Positions 1 to 8,600 of a stretch of 48,189 bases of DNA are shown here, piece after piece. The DNA comes from Pseudomonas sp. S37. GTDB taxonomy: Bacteria; Pseudomonadota; Gammaproteobacteria; Pseudomonadales; Pseudomonadaceae. Positions within the stretch are counted from its first letter, which is position 1. The number at the start of each line of letters is the position of its first letter. The position numbers and the translations under genes are program-made. The DNA lies in contig NZ_JACVZC010000036.1 of the NCBI RefSeq assembly GCF_016658545.1, positions 1-48,189 on the forward strand, in the 5' to 3' direction. The notes beneath the pieces were generated by a model. The model saw nothing but the letters and a program-made list of their open reading frames with translations. It was not told the origin of the DNA and did not search any database.

Positions 1-60
1 CCCCCTCCCCCCCCCCCTCCCGGCGGCTCGCTGGGGGGGGGGGGGGGGGGCCCCCCCCCG
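1..60. other. Homopolymer-rich contig end, probable artefact
   Basis: The first 60 bases consist almost only of C and G runs, including 18 consecutive G followed by a run of C. Nothing in a GC-rich Pseudomonas chromosome normally looks like this. Together with the poly-G at the other end it suggests read or assembly artefact. Terminal coordinates should not be trusted. Confidence 0.8.
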
Positions 61-83
61 CCACGTGGCCGGTACAGGTTGTA

Positions 84-1496
84 TCAATGCCCCATGGCCA
101 GCTTGGCACTCGACTGACGGCGACGGTAAGCGCTGTCACGGCTGGCCAGCCACCAGTACAGCGGCGAGGTCACTGCCAAACCTACCAGCCAGGACAGGTC
201 GGCCCCGTTGATATGCTCGGAAATCGGCCCGACGTACAGCGGCGTGTTCATGAACGGGATCTGCACCACGATACCCACCGCGTAGGCGATCAGCGCCTGT
301 GGGTTGTAACGCCCGTAGATGCCGCCATCCACCTGGAAGATCGACTGGATGTCATAGTCACCTTTGTGGATAGCATAGAAGTCGATCAGGTTGATCGCTG
401 TCCACGGCACCAGCACCACCAGCAGCACCAGCACCATGTCCACGAAGTGGCCGATGAAGTCTGCCGAGGCAAACACTGCCACCACGCAGCAGGCCGACAG
501 TACGATCAGCGACAGCACGGCCCGGCTCTTGGCGGTCGGGATCCAGCGGTAGGCGAAGGTTTGCACCAGGGTGATGATCGACAGCACCGCGCCATACAGG
601 TTGAGGGCGTTGTGGCTGATAACGCTGAGCAGGAACAGCACCAGCATGATCGGGCCAAGGGTGCCGGTGGCCAGCTTGACCGCATCCATGGTGTCCATGC
701 CGGCCGGGATTGCCAGCACCGCCACGGCGCCGAAGACGAACGACAGGCTCGAACCCAGGGCCGAGCCCAGGTAGGTGGTCCAGAAGGTCGAGCTGACTTT
801 CACGTTTGCCGGCAAGTAGCGCGAGTAGTCCGACACATAGGGTGCAAAGGCGATCTGCCACAGCGCCGCCAGCGACACGGTGGCCAGCCAGCCGGCCAGG
901 TTGAAGCCGCCGCGGGTAAGGAAGTCGTCGCTTTGCACGTGGGTGAAGATGTAGCCGAAGCCGACCACGATACCGATGCCCAGCACCCAGGTGCCGATGC
1001 GGTTGAGCACGTGGATGAAGCGGTAGCCGATGATGCCGATGATGCCCGAACCCAGCGCACCGATGACAATGCCCACCGGTACTGGCACCACATCGACCAC
1101 GCCATGCAGCGACTTGCCGGCAAGCACGATGTTGGAGGCAAAGAAACCGATGTACATCACACCGGCAATCACCACCACCAACAGCGCGCCGAGGGTACCG
1201 AACTGGGCGCGGCTCTGGATCATCTGCGGGATGCCCATCTGCGGGCCCTGAGCCGAATGCAGGGCCATCAGCACGCCACCGACCAGGTGGCCAACCAGGA
1301 TGGCGACGATGCCCCACACCAGGTTCAGGTGAAACAGTTGCACGCCCAGCGCGCCGGTAACGATGGGCAACGGCGCAATGTTGCCGCCAAACCACAGTGT
1401 GAACAGATCCCTTACCTTTCCATGGCGGTCTTCCGGCGGCACATAGCCGATCGTGTGTTTTTCTATCAAGGGTGCCGAATTGGCTGCACTGGTCAT
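84..1496 (-). CDS. NCS1-family nucleobase/cytosine-type permease (copy 1)
   Basis: This is an integral inner-membrane symporter of the nucleobase:cation symporter-1 family (CodB, Mhp1 and allantoin permease relatives), expected to import a purine, pyrimidine, hydantoin or similar N-heterocycle. About 12 hydrophobic segments are visible. Typical features are the N-terminal TLWFGGNIAPLPIVTG region, GPQMGIPQMIQSRAQFG in the first repeat, and SDYSRYLP in the middle. I chose the ATG at 1496 because GGAG lies 7 bases upstream; an in-frame ATG at 1523 has no ribosome site. It is clearly paralogous to the permease at 13818-15224, with long identical stretches throughout, but its promoter lacks the 12-bp palindrome found at the other one. 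The substrate cannot be read from sequence. Confidence 0.88.
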   Translation of the reverse strand: MTSAANSAPLIEKHTIGYVPPEDRHGKVRDLFTLWFGGNIAPLPIVTGALGVQLFHLNLVWGIVAILVGHLVGGVLMALHSAQGPQMGIPQMIQSRAQFGTLGALLVVVIAGVMYIGFFASNIVLAGKSLHGVVDVVPVPVGIVIGALGSGIIGIIGYRFIHVLNRIGTWVLGIGIVVGFGYIFTHVQSDDFLTRGGFNLAGWLATVSLAALWQIAFAPYVSDYSRYLPANVKVSSTFWTTYLGSALGSSLSFVFGAVAVLAIPAGMDTMDAVKLATGTLGPIMLVLFLLSVISHNALNLYGAVLSIITLVQTFAYRWIPTAKSRAVLSLIVLSACCVVAVFASADFIGHFVDMVLVLLVVLVPWTAINLIDFYAIHKGDYDIQSIFQVDGGIYGRYNPQALIAYAVGIVVQIPFMNTPLYVGPISEHINGADLSWLVGLAVTSPLYWWLASRDSAYRRRQSSAKLAMGH

Positions 1497-1893
1497 GACT
1501 GACTCCAAGGCAAGGTAGGGCATCGGGAACTGCCCGGGGGCGTGCCGGCGAAGGGCGACGCGTTCTTGTTGGAGCGATGATGCGGGGCGCCGGGGTAAGG
1601 GGAAATTAGTAAATATGTACCCATAAACCTTAAAAAACCTAAGCCTGACAAAAGCTTAAGCGGGTGACGTTAGCAAGGAGGGTGCCAGTTGGCTGGAGGG
1701 CTTGGGGTAGAGGGGTTGAGCTTTGCGTGGGCTGCAATGGGTGGGCTTTGCTGGTGCGCCCTGTGCATTGTTGGGGCAGAAGGAATTGTTGCCTATGCCG
1801 GCCTCTTCGCGGGTAAACCCGCTCCTACAACAGCCACGCAGGCCGTTGTAGGAGCGGGTTTACCCGCGAAAGGGCCAGCACAGAAGAACCCCA
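1497..1893. repeat. Intergenic region with a REP inverted pair (1799-1876)
   Basis: This 397-bp gap holds the promoter region of the leftward permease. An AT-rich patch at about 1600-1660 includes the small palindrome TATGTACCCATA at 1614-1625. A head-to-head pair of P. putida-type REP units lies at 1799-1830 and 1846-1876 and can fold into one long hairpin. The REP lies just downstream of the Lrp-family gene and may serve as its 3' end structure. No convincing gene is present. Confidence 0.75.
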
Positions 1894-2346
1894 CTACATC
1901 GGCAACAACCGATCCTGAATCACTTCTTTCATCACCAGGGTCGAACTCAGGCGCTTCACATTGGGAATGCTGGTCAGCTGCTCGTCATACAGTTTCTGAA
2001 ACGCTGGCAAATCCTTGGCCACCACATGCAGCAGGTAGTCCGGGTCACCAAACAGCCGCTGCGCCTCGACAATCTGCGGGATTTCGGCCAGCGCCGCTTC
2101 AAAGTCCGCCACCGGCTGGCGGGTCACTTCGCGCAGGGTCACGAATACCAGCGCGGCAAAGTTCAGGCCCAACGCGCTTGGCGCCAGGCGGGCGTGATAC
2201 CCCAGAATCGCCCCGGACTCTTCCAGTGCCTTCAGGCGCCGATGGCAGGGTGACAGGCTGAGCCCCACGCGGTCGGCCAGTTCGGTCACCGACAGCCGAC
2301 CGTCTTTTTGCAGCTCGGCAAGGATTTTTCGATCGGTTCGGTCCAT
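1894..2346 (-). CDS. Lrp/AsnC-family transcriptional regulator
   Basis: This 150-residue protein has the standard Lrp/AsnC length and layout. The N-terminal winged HTH (residues about 4-60) has the family pattern DRTDRKILAELQKDGRLSV followed by LADRVGLSLSPCHRRLKALE. The C-terminal RAM ligand-binding domain (about 65-150) contains the GDPDYLLHV motif. These proteins sense amino acids and form octamers. It is divergent from a LysE-type exporter at 2458, the classic arrangement in which the Lrp protein activates export when its amino acid accumulates. The start at 2346 fits the family N-terminus; the longer open frame upstream runs antisense through the exporter. Confidence 0.92.
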   Translation of the reverse strand: MDRTDRKILAELQKDGRLSVTELADRVGLSLSPCHRRLKALEESGAILGYHARLAPSALGLNFAALVFVTLREVTRQPVADFEAALAEIPQIVEAQRLFGDPDYLLHVVAKDLPAFQKLYDEQLTSIPNVKRLSSTLVMKEVIQDRLLPM

Positions 2347-2388
2347 GGGGAAGATTCTTCCAGTGAATGAATGAACAGGGGAAATATA

Positions 2389-2425
2389 CGAAAGAAAATC
2401 CCCGGGCGGAATCCGTAATCTTTCG
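2389..2425. promoter_or_regulatory. Inverted repeat in the Lrp/LysE divergent promoter
   Basis: The arms CGAAAGA (2389-2395) and TCTTTCG (2419-2425) are exact reverse complements separated by 23 bases. They are flanked by related ATAT bases on both sides. The element sits between the divergent Lrp and LysE genes, where an Lrp-family operator is expected. That it is the operator is inference. Confidence 0.4.
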
Positions 2426-2457
2426 ATATCGCAAAGCAGTGGATAAGGAAGATTCAA

Positions 2458-3072
2458 GTGGCTATCAGTGTGCTGACGGCATTTTGGGCCGTGTCGATGC
2501 TCTTCGTGATTACCCCGGGTGCCGACTGGGCCTATGCCATTTCGGCGGGGATGCGCGGGCGCTGGGTGATGCCTGCGGTGGCGGGGATGTTGTCGGGGCA
2601 TTTTCTTGCCACCCTGGTGGTGGCGGCCGGGGTTGGCAGCCTGCTGGCGGGCCATCCGCTGGCGCTGACGTTGCTGACCCTGGCGGGGTGCAGCTACCTG
2701 TTGTGGCTCGGCGGCAACCTGTTGCTGAGCCCGGCATTGCCGTCGGCCGGGCAGGGTGGGGCTGGGGAATCTGGTTCGCGCTGGGCATTGAAGGGGTTCT
2801 GCGTCAGCGGCCTGAACCCGAAAGTGTTCCTGCTGTTCCTGGCCCTGCTGCCACAATTCACCGACCCGCAGTCGAGCTGGCCGGTGCCGGTGCAGATCTT
2901 GCTGCTGGGGCTGGTGCACCTGTGCAGTTCACTGGTGATCTATTCGCTGGTGGGGTATGGCGCCAAGGCCGTGCTGAGCACCCGGCCGGGCGCGGCCAGG
3001 CTGGTCGGGCGGGTGTCGGGGGTGGCGATGATTACCGTGGCGCTGGGCCTGATAGCCGGGCAAATCAATTGA
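2458..3072 (+). CDS. LysE/RhtB-family amino-acid exporter (1)
   Basis: This 204-residue membrane protein of the LysE/RhtB translocator superfamily would expel an amino acid or derivative across the inner membrane. Six hydrophobic segments are visible. The N-terminal FVITPGADWAYAI matches the family signature region around conserved PGP/PGA, and GLNPKVFLLFLALLPQF is the usual mid-protein NPK motif. The start is a GTG at 2458 preceded by AAGGAAG. It is divergent from the Lrp regulator at 1894-2346, which probably controls it. A second LysE-type gene follows in the same direction after a 66-base gap. Confidence 0.88.
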   Translation: MAISVLTAFWAVSMLFVITPGADWAYAISAGMRGRWVMPAVAGMLSGHFLATLVVAAGVGSLLAGHPLALTLLTLAGCSYLLWLGGNLLLSPALPSAGQGGAGESGSRWALKGFCVSGLNPKVFLLFLALLPQFTDPQSSWPVPVQILLLGLVHLCSSLVIYSLVGYGAKAVLSTRPGAARLVGRVSGVAMITVALGLIAGQIN

Positions 3073-3138
3073 TTTCACCGGTTGCAAATGGCTTCGGATA
3101 AACTCGACCAAACCCTACGCACAACCAGGATGTGCTTC

Positions 3139-3771
3139 ATGCCCGAAACGACCCAACTGCTCACCTTCGCCCTGATCTGCCTGGGCATGGTCCTGACCCC
3201 GGGGCCGAACATGATCTACCTGATCTCCCGCTCGATCTGCCAGGGCCGCAAGGCCGGGTTGATATCGTTGGGCGGTGTAGCCCTGGGTTTCGTCATCTAC
3301 ATGTTCTGCGCCGCATTGGGCATTACCGCGCTGGTAATGGCGGTGCCTTTTGCCTACGACGCGCTGCGCATCGGTGGCGCATTGTACCTGTTGTACCTGG
3401 CTTGGCAGGCGCTGCGCCCTGGTGGCCGTTCACCTTTCCAGGTTCGTGACTTGCCCGCCGACAGCCCGCGGCGGCTGTTTACCATGGGTTTTGCCACCAG
3501 CCTGCTCAACCCCAAGATTGCCGTCATGTACCTGTCGCTGATGCCGCAGTTTATCGAGCCGGGCCATGGCAGCGTGCTGCTGCAGTCGCTGGTACTGGGC
3601 TCGACACAAATCGCCATCAGCGTCTCGGTCAACGCGCTGATCGCGGTCATGGCCGGCTCGATCGCCGTGTTCCTGGCTGGCAGGCCGCTGTGGCAACAGG
3701 TTCAGCGCTGGCTGATGGGTACGGTGCTGGCAGGCCTGGCAGTGCGTATGCTGGCAGAGGGGCGCCGCTGA
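3139..3771 (+). CDS. LysE/RhtB-family amino-acid exporter (2)
   Basis: This is a second LysE/RhtB-type exporter of 210 residues. It shows the signature GMVLTPGPNMIYLISRS near the N-terminus and SLLNPKIAVMYLSLMPQF in the middle, closer to canonical RhtB proteins than its upstream neighbour. I chose the ATG at 3139 because AGGA lies 8 bases upstream; longer in-frame starts at 3082 and 3130 lack a well placed ribosome site. The gene could be co-transcribed with the first exporter or have its own promoter in the 66-base gap. The substrate is unknown; homoserine/threonine-type amino acids are typical of the family. Confidence 0.88.
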   Translation: MPETTQLLTFALICLGMVLTPGPNMIYLISRSICQGRKAGLISLGGVALGFVIYMFCAALGITALVMAVPFAYDALRIGGALYLLYLAWQALRPGGRSPFQVRDLPADSPRRLFTMGFATSLLNPKIAVMYLSLMPQFIEPGHGSVLLQSLVLGSTQIAISVSVNALIAVMAGSIAVFLAGRPLWQQVQRWLMGTVLAGLAVRMLAEGRR

Positions 3772-3784
3772 GCGCCGCCAAGCT

Positions 3785-5968
3785 TCAGCTGCCCAGTATT
3801 TTGCCGAGCATCTGGCACACCTGCTCTGCCGAATAGGGCTTGGCCAGAAAGGCAAACCCCTGATGGCCATCTTCGGCGATCGCTTCGCTATACCCCGAAG
3901 TCAGGATAATCGGCAGCTGTGGACGTTGGCGGCGCAGCTCTCGGGCCAGCGCCAGCCCACCCATACCGGGCATGACCACATCGGAAAACACCGCATCAAA
4001 ATCGCCCGCCGGGCCGGTCAGTTGTGCCAGCGCCTCTTCCGCCGAGCGCGCGTAGCTGATTCGGTAGCCATGGTCTTCAAGGATCTGCGCAGTGAAGTTG
4101 CCCAGGTCGGGGTTGTCTTCTACCACCAGTATCCGCCGCCGTTCGCCCTGTGCCTGCGGCTGGCTGCTGGTCAAGGCTGCTTCGGGCGCTGCGGCAGGTG
4201 GGTCCTCCTGCGGCAGGTACAGGGTAAAGGTGGTGCCTTGGCCGGGGAGGCTGTTCACCTGCACATCGCCGCCGGACTGCTTGGCAAAACCGAACACCTG
4301 CGACAAGCCCAGGCCAGTGCCTTCGCCCGGCGCCTTGGTGGTGAAGAACGGGTCGAAGATGCGCTCAAGCAATTCGGCGGCGATGCCGCTGCCACTGTCG
4401 CTGACCGAAATCGCTGCGAACTGGCCAGGTTGTAATGGCTGGCCGCGCAAGGCCGGCAAGCGCTGGTCGGCTTGCAGGCGCAGTTGCAAGGTGCCTTCGC
4501 CAGCCATGGCATCGCGGCCATTGAGCATCAGGTTGATCACCGCGGTTTCCAGCTGGCTGAGGTCGGCGCGGATATGGCAGGGCGCTTGCGGCAATTGCAA
4601 CTCGACCTGAATGCGTGCGCCGGTGGCGGTGTCGAGCATGTCGGCCATGGCCTCCAGCCGCGGCCCTGCCTCGAACAGCTGCGGGCTGAGGGCCTGGCGG
4701 CGGGCAAACGCCAGCAGCTGGCCGGTCAGCTTGGCGCCACGGTCGACGGTGTCGGACATGGTCTTGAGGTAGCGCTCGCGGCGTTTTTCGTCGAGGCTGG
4801 GGCGCTGCAGGAAGTGCAGTGACGAGCGAATGATGGTGAGCAGGTTGTTGAAGTCATGGGCCACGCCGCCGGTCAATTGGCCGATGGCTTCCAGCTTCTG
4901 GGTCTGGCGCAGCACGGCTTCGGTGTGCAGCAACTGGGCGGTGCGCTCGTCGACACGGTGTTCCAGGGTGGCATTCAGCGCTTCCAGCGCAGCCATCGCC
5001 TCACGGACTTCGGCATGGGCCTGCACCCGCTGGATATGCGCCCAGCAGCGCTCGGTGACTTCGCTGATCAGCGCCTGTTCATAGTGCGTCCATGCCCGGG
5101 GCGCCTTGTCGTGGATGGCCATCAGCGCGGTCAGCCGGCCGCCCTTGATCAGTGGCATGCAAATGGTTGAGGTGATACCGATCGCCTGGAAGGTGGCGGC
5201 CTCCTCGGGGGCCAGCTCGCGCAGGTTGTCATTGATGACCAGGGCCAGGCCGCTGCGCAGGCGGCTGAGTGCCAGCTTGCCGAAGTCGTGCAACTGGTAT
5301 TGCCCGACCAGGTGCGGTGAGCCGGGTGCTACGGCATCGCCACAAATGGTGAAGCCGTCTTCGTCGGGTTCCATCACTGCGTAGGCGCAACTCGACAGTT
5401 GCAGGTGCTCCAGTAGCCGGCGGGTGGTGATGGCCAGAATCTGGTCCGGGTCGGTGGCGTCGGCCACCGCGCGGCCGAGGTCGTCAAGGAACTTCAGGCG
5501 CTGGTTGGCCAGCACGCTGGCCGTGGTTTCGGTGACGGTGTCGAGCATGCCCAGCACCTTGCCGTCGTGGCCGCGGATGGGGCTGTAGCAGAAGGTGAAA
5601 TAGGCACGCTCGGGGCCGCCATTGCGGTCGATGGTGAGCGGAAAGTCCTCGATGAACACCGCCTCGCCGGCCAAGGCACGTTGGGCCATGCTGCCGATAT
5701 CGACCCAGGCTTCCTGCCATACATCGCTGAAGGGTTTGCCCAGCGCCAGAGGTTTTTGCCCGAGGATCTGGGCGAAGGCGTCATTGTGCAGGGTAAGCAG
5801 TTGCGGGCCCCAGAGCACGGCCTGCGGAAAGCGCGAGGCCAGGCACAGGGCCACGCTGGTTTTCAGGGCGTCGGGCCATTGCTCCAGCGGGCCAAGGGGC
5901 GTTGTGGCCCAGTCGTGGTTGCAGATGCATTCGGCCATCAATCCGCCGCCGTCTAGCCATTTAACCAT
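3785..5968 (-). CDS. Hybrid sensor histidine kinase (PAS-GAF-HisKA-HATPase-REC)
   Basis: This is a soluble hybrid kinase of 727 residues with no membrane segments. In order it has a PAS-like domain (about 40-155), a GAF domain (about 165-315), a short coiled linker, and a HisKA domain with the phospho-acceptor His371 in [11 protein letters not shown]. An HATPase domain follows, with N483 in the N-box and GTGLGL near 551-556, then a C-terminal receiver (about 612-727) with phospho-acceptor Asp663 in [11 protein letters not shown]. Kinases of this build signal to a histidine phosphotransfer protein or another regulator; no partner is encoded beside it. It converges with the LysE gene across only 13 bases. 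The start could also be Met11. The signal is unknown. Confidence 0.88.
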   Translation of the reverse strand: MVKWLDGGGLMAECICNHDWATTPLGPLEQWPDALKTSVALCLASRFPQAVLWGPQLLTLHNDAFAQILGQKPLALGKPFSDVWQEAWVDIGSMAQRALAGEAVFIEDFPLTIDRNGGPERAYFTFCYSPIRGHDGKVLGMLDTVTETTASVLANQRLKFLDDLGRAVADATDPDQILAITTRRLLEHLQLSSCAYAVMEPDEDGFTICGDAVAPGSPHLVGQYQLHDFGKLALSRLRSGLALVINDNLRELAPEEAATFQAIGITSTICMPLIKGGRLTALMAIHDKAPRAWTHYEQALISEVTERCWAHIQRVQAHAEVREAMAALEALNATLEHRVDERTAQLLHTEAVLRQTQKLEAIGQLTGGVAHDFNNLLTIIRSSLHFLQRPSLDEKRRERYLKTMSDTVDRGAKLTGQLLAFARRQALSPQLFEAGPRLEAMADMLDTATGARIQVELQLPQAPCHIRADLSQLETAVINLMLNGRDAMAGEGTLQLRLQADQRLPALRGQPLQPGQFAAISVSDSGSGIAAELLERIFDPFFTTKAPGEGTGLGLSQVFGFAKQSGGDVQVNSLPGQGTTFTLYLPQEDPPAAAPEAALTSSQPQAQGERRRILVVEDNPDLGNFTAQILEDHGYRISYARSAEEALAQLTGPAGDFDAVFSDVVMPGMGGLALARELRRQRPQLPIILTSGYSEAIAEDGHQGFAFLAKPYSAEQVCQMLGKILGS

Positions 5969-6051
5969 GTGCGCTGCCGGTCCTTTTACTCAAGGCCTTT
6001 AGGGTGCACCGAGAATAGACGGTTGGCGAGGGTTTTGTGTTGGCTTGTACC

Positions 6052-6084
6052 GGCCTATTCGCGCCGAACCGCCGCGAATAGGCC
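6052..6084. repeat. Short REP-like hairpin (CCGAACCG loop type)
   Basis: A perfect 12-bp stem, GGCCTATTCGCG with CGCGAATAGGCC, closes on a CCGAACCGC loop. It lies just beyond the stop codon of the leftward Nudix gene, where it may end the transcript. The same loop type recurs at 32961-33001. Confidence 0.7.
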
Positions 6085-6092
6085 AGCACAGG

Positions 6093-6656
6093 TTAACGCA
6101 TGAAATGCACCTTGCCGGTGTCGTCATTACCCATGTAAATGCCATACACCCCAGCCTGGCGCTCCAGGATGTAACGCTCGAGAATCTGCCGGATCGCCGG
6201 GTAATAGATCTCGTCCCAAGGGATTTCATCCGGCTCGAAAAACTTGTACGCCTGCGTTTCCGGGCCATACTGCCCGGTTTCTTCGGTGGCGATGGCGCGG
6301 AAGATGATGTACACCTCGGAGATGGTAGGCACGCTGAAGATCGAGTACGGCGAGACGATGTCGGCGCGTACGCCGCTTTCTTCCCACACTTCGCGCAGGG
6401 CTGCCTGTTCGGTGGTCTCGCCTACCTCCATGAACCCGGCCGGCAAGGTCCAGGTGCCAGGGCGCGGCGGAATGGCGCGCTGGCACAGCAGGTACTTGCC
6501 TTCGCGCTCGATGATGCAGCCGGCGATGATCTTCGGGTTGATGTAGTGGATATAGCCGCAGCCGGTGCAGTGCAGGCGTTCGTGGGTATCGCCTGTGGGA
6601 ACGCCCCGGGCCAGTTCCGTGGTGCAGTGCGGGCAGTAGCGCGGGGCGTTGGGCAT
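6093..6656 (-). CDS. Nudix hydrolase with N-terminal zinc ribbon
   Basis: This 187-residue protein hydrolyses a nucleoside-diphosphate-linked substrate. Cys8, Cys11, Cys30 and Cys33 form a zinc ribbon. The Nudix box follows as GFMEVGE, then REVWEESG, matching GX5EX7REUXEEXGU with all metal-binding Glu residues present. This layout resembles NADH-pyrophosphatase-like and ADP-ribose-type Nudix proteins. The gene starts 21 bases after the GntR gene on the same strand, so it may be the last gene of the catabolic operon; alternatively it is an independent housecleaning enzyme. A REP-like hairpin follows its stop. Confidence 0.9.
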   Translation of the reverse strand: MPNAPRYCPHCTTELARGVPTGDTHERLHCTGCGYIHYINPKIIAGCIIEREGKYLLCQRAIPPRPGTWTLPAGFMEVGETTEQAALREVWEESGVRADIVSPYSIFSVPTISEVYIIFRAIATEETGQYGPETQAYKFFEPDEIPWDEIYYPAIRQILERYILERQAGVYGIYMGNDDTGKVHFMR

Positions 6657-6677
6657 GATCAGCGGCCTATGCGGTTC

Positions 6678-7424
6678 TTAAATACGTGGATCCTTCAGGG
6701 CCAGGGGCTCGACCATGTCGCGCACCTTGGCGTTGTCATCCTGCTTCTGGCGCAGGTAGTCCAGGGCCACCTTGGCGGCCGCGCGGACGTGGTCGACCGA
6801 GGCCTGGTGGGCCACCAGCGGGTCGCCACCCTTGATCGCCTCGACGATTTTTTCCATTTCGCGGTTGCTGGCACCGCGGCGGTTTTCCTGTGACACCGAG
6901 GTGGCGCGCAGGTAGCTGATGCGTGCCTGCAACTGGCGCAGTTGTTGCGCCGCCACCTGGTTGCCGGAGCCTTCCAGCAGCACGTCGTAGAAGCCTTGCA
7001 CCGAATCCAGCACCTGTTGCAGCTCGCCTTCTTCCAGGGCCTCGCGGTTGACCTCCAGCGCGCGCTCCAGGGCACGGATGTCCTTGGCCTTGGCGTTGAG
7101 GGTGAACAGCTGCACGATCAGGCCTTCGAGCACGCAGCGTAGCTCGTAGATGTCGCGGGCGTCTTCCAGGGTGATGATGGCCACGCGCGGGCCCTTGGCG
7201 TCGGCGAACTCCACCAGGCCTTCGGATTCCAGGTGGCGCAGGGCCTCGCGCACCGAGGTGCGGCTGACGCCGAGGCGGTCGCAGAGGTCGCGCTCGACCA
7301 GGCGGTCGCCGGGCAGCAGGTGGAAGTTCATGATCGCGGCGCGCAGCTTGTCGAGCACGATTTCGCGCAGGGTAACGGGGTTGCGGTTGACCTTGAAGCT
7401 GTCGTCGAGTGGCTGGCGTTTCAT
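6678..7424 (-). CDS. GntR/FadR-subfamily transcriptional regulator
   Basis: This is a GntR-family regulator of 248 residues. The N-terminal winged HTH has the typical pattern PGDRLVERDLCDRLGVSR then TSVREALRHLESEGLV. An all-helical FCD-type effector domain follows (about 95-240). FCD proteins usually repress catabolic operons and release DNA when they bind an organic acid from the pathway. It lies inside the leftward operon with the dehydrogenase and hydrolase genes. The palindrome ATGGTATACCAT, of the TGGT-ACCA form bound by FadR/VanR-type proteins, occurs upstream of the operons here. I therefore propose it as the local regulator. I used the ATG at 7424; an adjacent in-frame TTG is less likely. 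Confidence 0.9.
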   Translation of the reverse strand: MKRQPLDDSFKVNRNPVTLREIVLDKLRAAIMNFHLLPGDRLVERDLCDRLGVSRTSVREALRHLESEGLVEFADAKGPRVAIITLEDARDIYELRCVLEGLIVQLFTLNAKAKDIRALERALEVNREALEEGELQQVLDSVQGFYDVLLEGSGNQVAAQQLRQLQARISYLRATSVSQENRRGASNREMEKIVEAIKGGDPLVAHQASVDHVRAAAKVALDYLRQKQDDNAKVRDMVEPLALKDPRI

Positions 7425-7514
7425 CAAGTGCGCTCTTAAAGAGGCTGCCCGGCCGCAACCGCAACAGCACCACGAACCTTGGGTGCTCCTTGCGTGGGTT
7501 CGAACAGCCCGGTG

Positions 7515-7904
7515 TTAACGGGTTGACTCCGCATCGGCTTCAGCGAACGCTTCGCGGGCCAGGCGGAAGCTGTCCACCGCCGCGGGTACGCCGCAATAAA
7601 TGCCGACCTGGAGCAGGATCTCGCGAATCTGTTCACGGCTCAGGCCATTACGCAATGCGCCGCGAATGTGCAGCTTGAGCTCGTGGGGCCGGTTGAGCGC
7701 GGAAATCATGGCCAAGTTTATCATGCTGCGCTCTTTGAGCGAGAGGCCTTCGCGGCCCCAGACGTGGCCCCAGCAGTATTCGGTGACCAGTTCCTGCAGC
7801 GGCTGGGTGAACGCGTCGGCGTTCTGGATCGAGCGGTTGACGTAGTCCTCGCCCAGCACCTGGGTGCGGATCTGCAGGCCTTTTTCGTACTTTTCATTGC
7901 TCAT
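7515..7904 (-). CDS. Carboxymuconolactone decarboxylase-family protein (PcaC-like)
   Basis: This 129-residue protein has the single-domain size and pattern of PcaC. NLAMISALNRPHELKLHI is followed by a region ending in EILLQVGIYCGVPAAVDSF. It lacks the CXXC pair of AhpD-type peroxidases, so a decarboxylase, lactonase or isomerase-like role is more likely than redox activity. The start at 7904 has GGAG 8 bases upstream; a longer in-frame start at 7937 does not. It lies between the flavin reductase and the GntR gene on the same strand, with a REP hairpin separating it from the reductase. It probably acts on an intermediate of the local pathway; the substrate is unknown. Confidence 0.85.
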   Translation of the reverse strand: MSNEKYEKGLQIRTQVLGEDYVNRSIQNADAFTQPLQELVTEYCWGHVWGREGLSLKERSMINLAMISALNRPHELKLHIRGALRNGLSREQIREILLQVGIYCGVPAAVDSFRLAREAFAEADAESTR

Positions 7905-7978
7905 GCGCAGTACTCCGGAATAAAACAGGGGCCGCAACCGAGGGTGAGACGATTAGCGCGGCCCCTAAAAACAGGGAC

Positions 7979-8089
7979 ATCGGTGTTGGCTTCTTCGCGG
8001 GTGAACCCGCTCCCACAGGTTCAGCGCAAGGCTTGAAGCCTGTGGGGCCCTGTGGGAGCGGGTTCACCCGCGAAGAAACCAACACCGAT
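7979..8089. repeat. REP inverted pair inside the operon
   Basis: Two opposed REP units are extended by outer arms (ATCGGTGTTGG with CCAACACCGAT), giving a long hairpin of about 40-bp arms. It lies between the flavin reductase and PcaC-like genes of one apparent operon. It could stabilise the upstream message or reduce expression of the genes beyond it. Confidence 0.85.
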
Positions 8090-8101
8090 TCATGGGGTAA
8101 A

Positions 8102-8587
8102 TCAGCCCAGAGGCGGCAGAGCACCGAGCTTGCCTTTGTGGTAAACCATCGGTGTCACCGGCTCGGCCGGCAGCACCAGGTTCTTCACCGCACCGACGAT
8201 GATCGCGTGGTCACCGCCGTCGTACTCGCGCCACAGTTCGCACTCGATGATCGCCGTGGCCTTGGTCAGTAGCGGGTTGCCCAGTTCGCTCAGCTTCCAC
8301 TCGACGCCTTTGGCCTTGTCCTTGCCTTTACCGGCAAAGGCATAGGCTTCGGCAGTCTGGTCGGCAGACAGCAGGTGGATCGCAAACTGCTTGCTGTCCC
8401 GCAGGATCGGGTAGGTGTCCGAGGCATAGTTGGGGCAGAACAGCACCAGTGCCGGGTCGATCGACAACGCGCTGAACGCGCTGGCGGTGATGCCGACGAT
8501 GCCGCCGTCGGCGTCCAGGGTGGTGACAACCGTGACGCCGGACGGGAAGGAGCCCATCACGTCTTTGTAGATGCCGGGTTCGATCAT
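8102..8587 (-). CDS. Flavin reductase-like protein (FR1)
   Basis: This 161-residue flavin reductase of the RutF/HpaC fold would use NAD(P)H to supply FMNH2 or FADH2 to a monooxygenase. Visible family features are MGSFPSGVTVVTT near the N-terminus, GITASAFSALSIDPALVLFC in the flavin-binding region, and GDHAIIVGAV near the C-terminus. GAGG lies 8 bases before the start. It lies 13 bases downstream of the aldehyde dehydrogenase gene. A close paralogue (FR2) at 13016-13501 sits next to the LLM oxygenase. The two share most residues, which suggests duplication within the cluster. Confidence 0.9.
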   Translation of the reverse strand: MIEPGIYKDVMGSFPSGVTVVTTLDADGGIVGITASAFSALSIDPALVLFCPNYASDTYPILRDSKQFAIHLLSADQTAEAYAFAGKGKDKAKGVEWKLSELGNPLLTKATAIIECELWREYDGGDHAIIVGAVKNLVLPAEPVTPMVYHKGKLGALPPLG

Positions 8588-8600
8588 CTCGTGCTACCTC

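Noticed and set aside
1497..1700. Riboswitch upstream of permease 1
   Set aside because: I looked for a TPP, purine or preQ1-like conserved core and saw none; only a small palindrome and an AT-rich patch.
3785..5968. Pairing the hybrid kinase with the neighbouring Lrp or Nudix genes
   Set aside because: It converges with the exporter gene and has its own promoter side; nothing beyond proximity links them.
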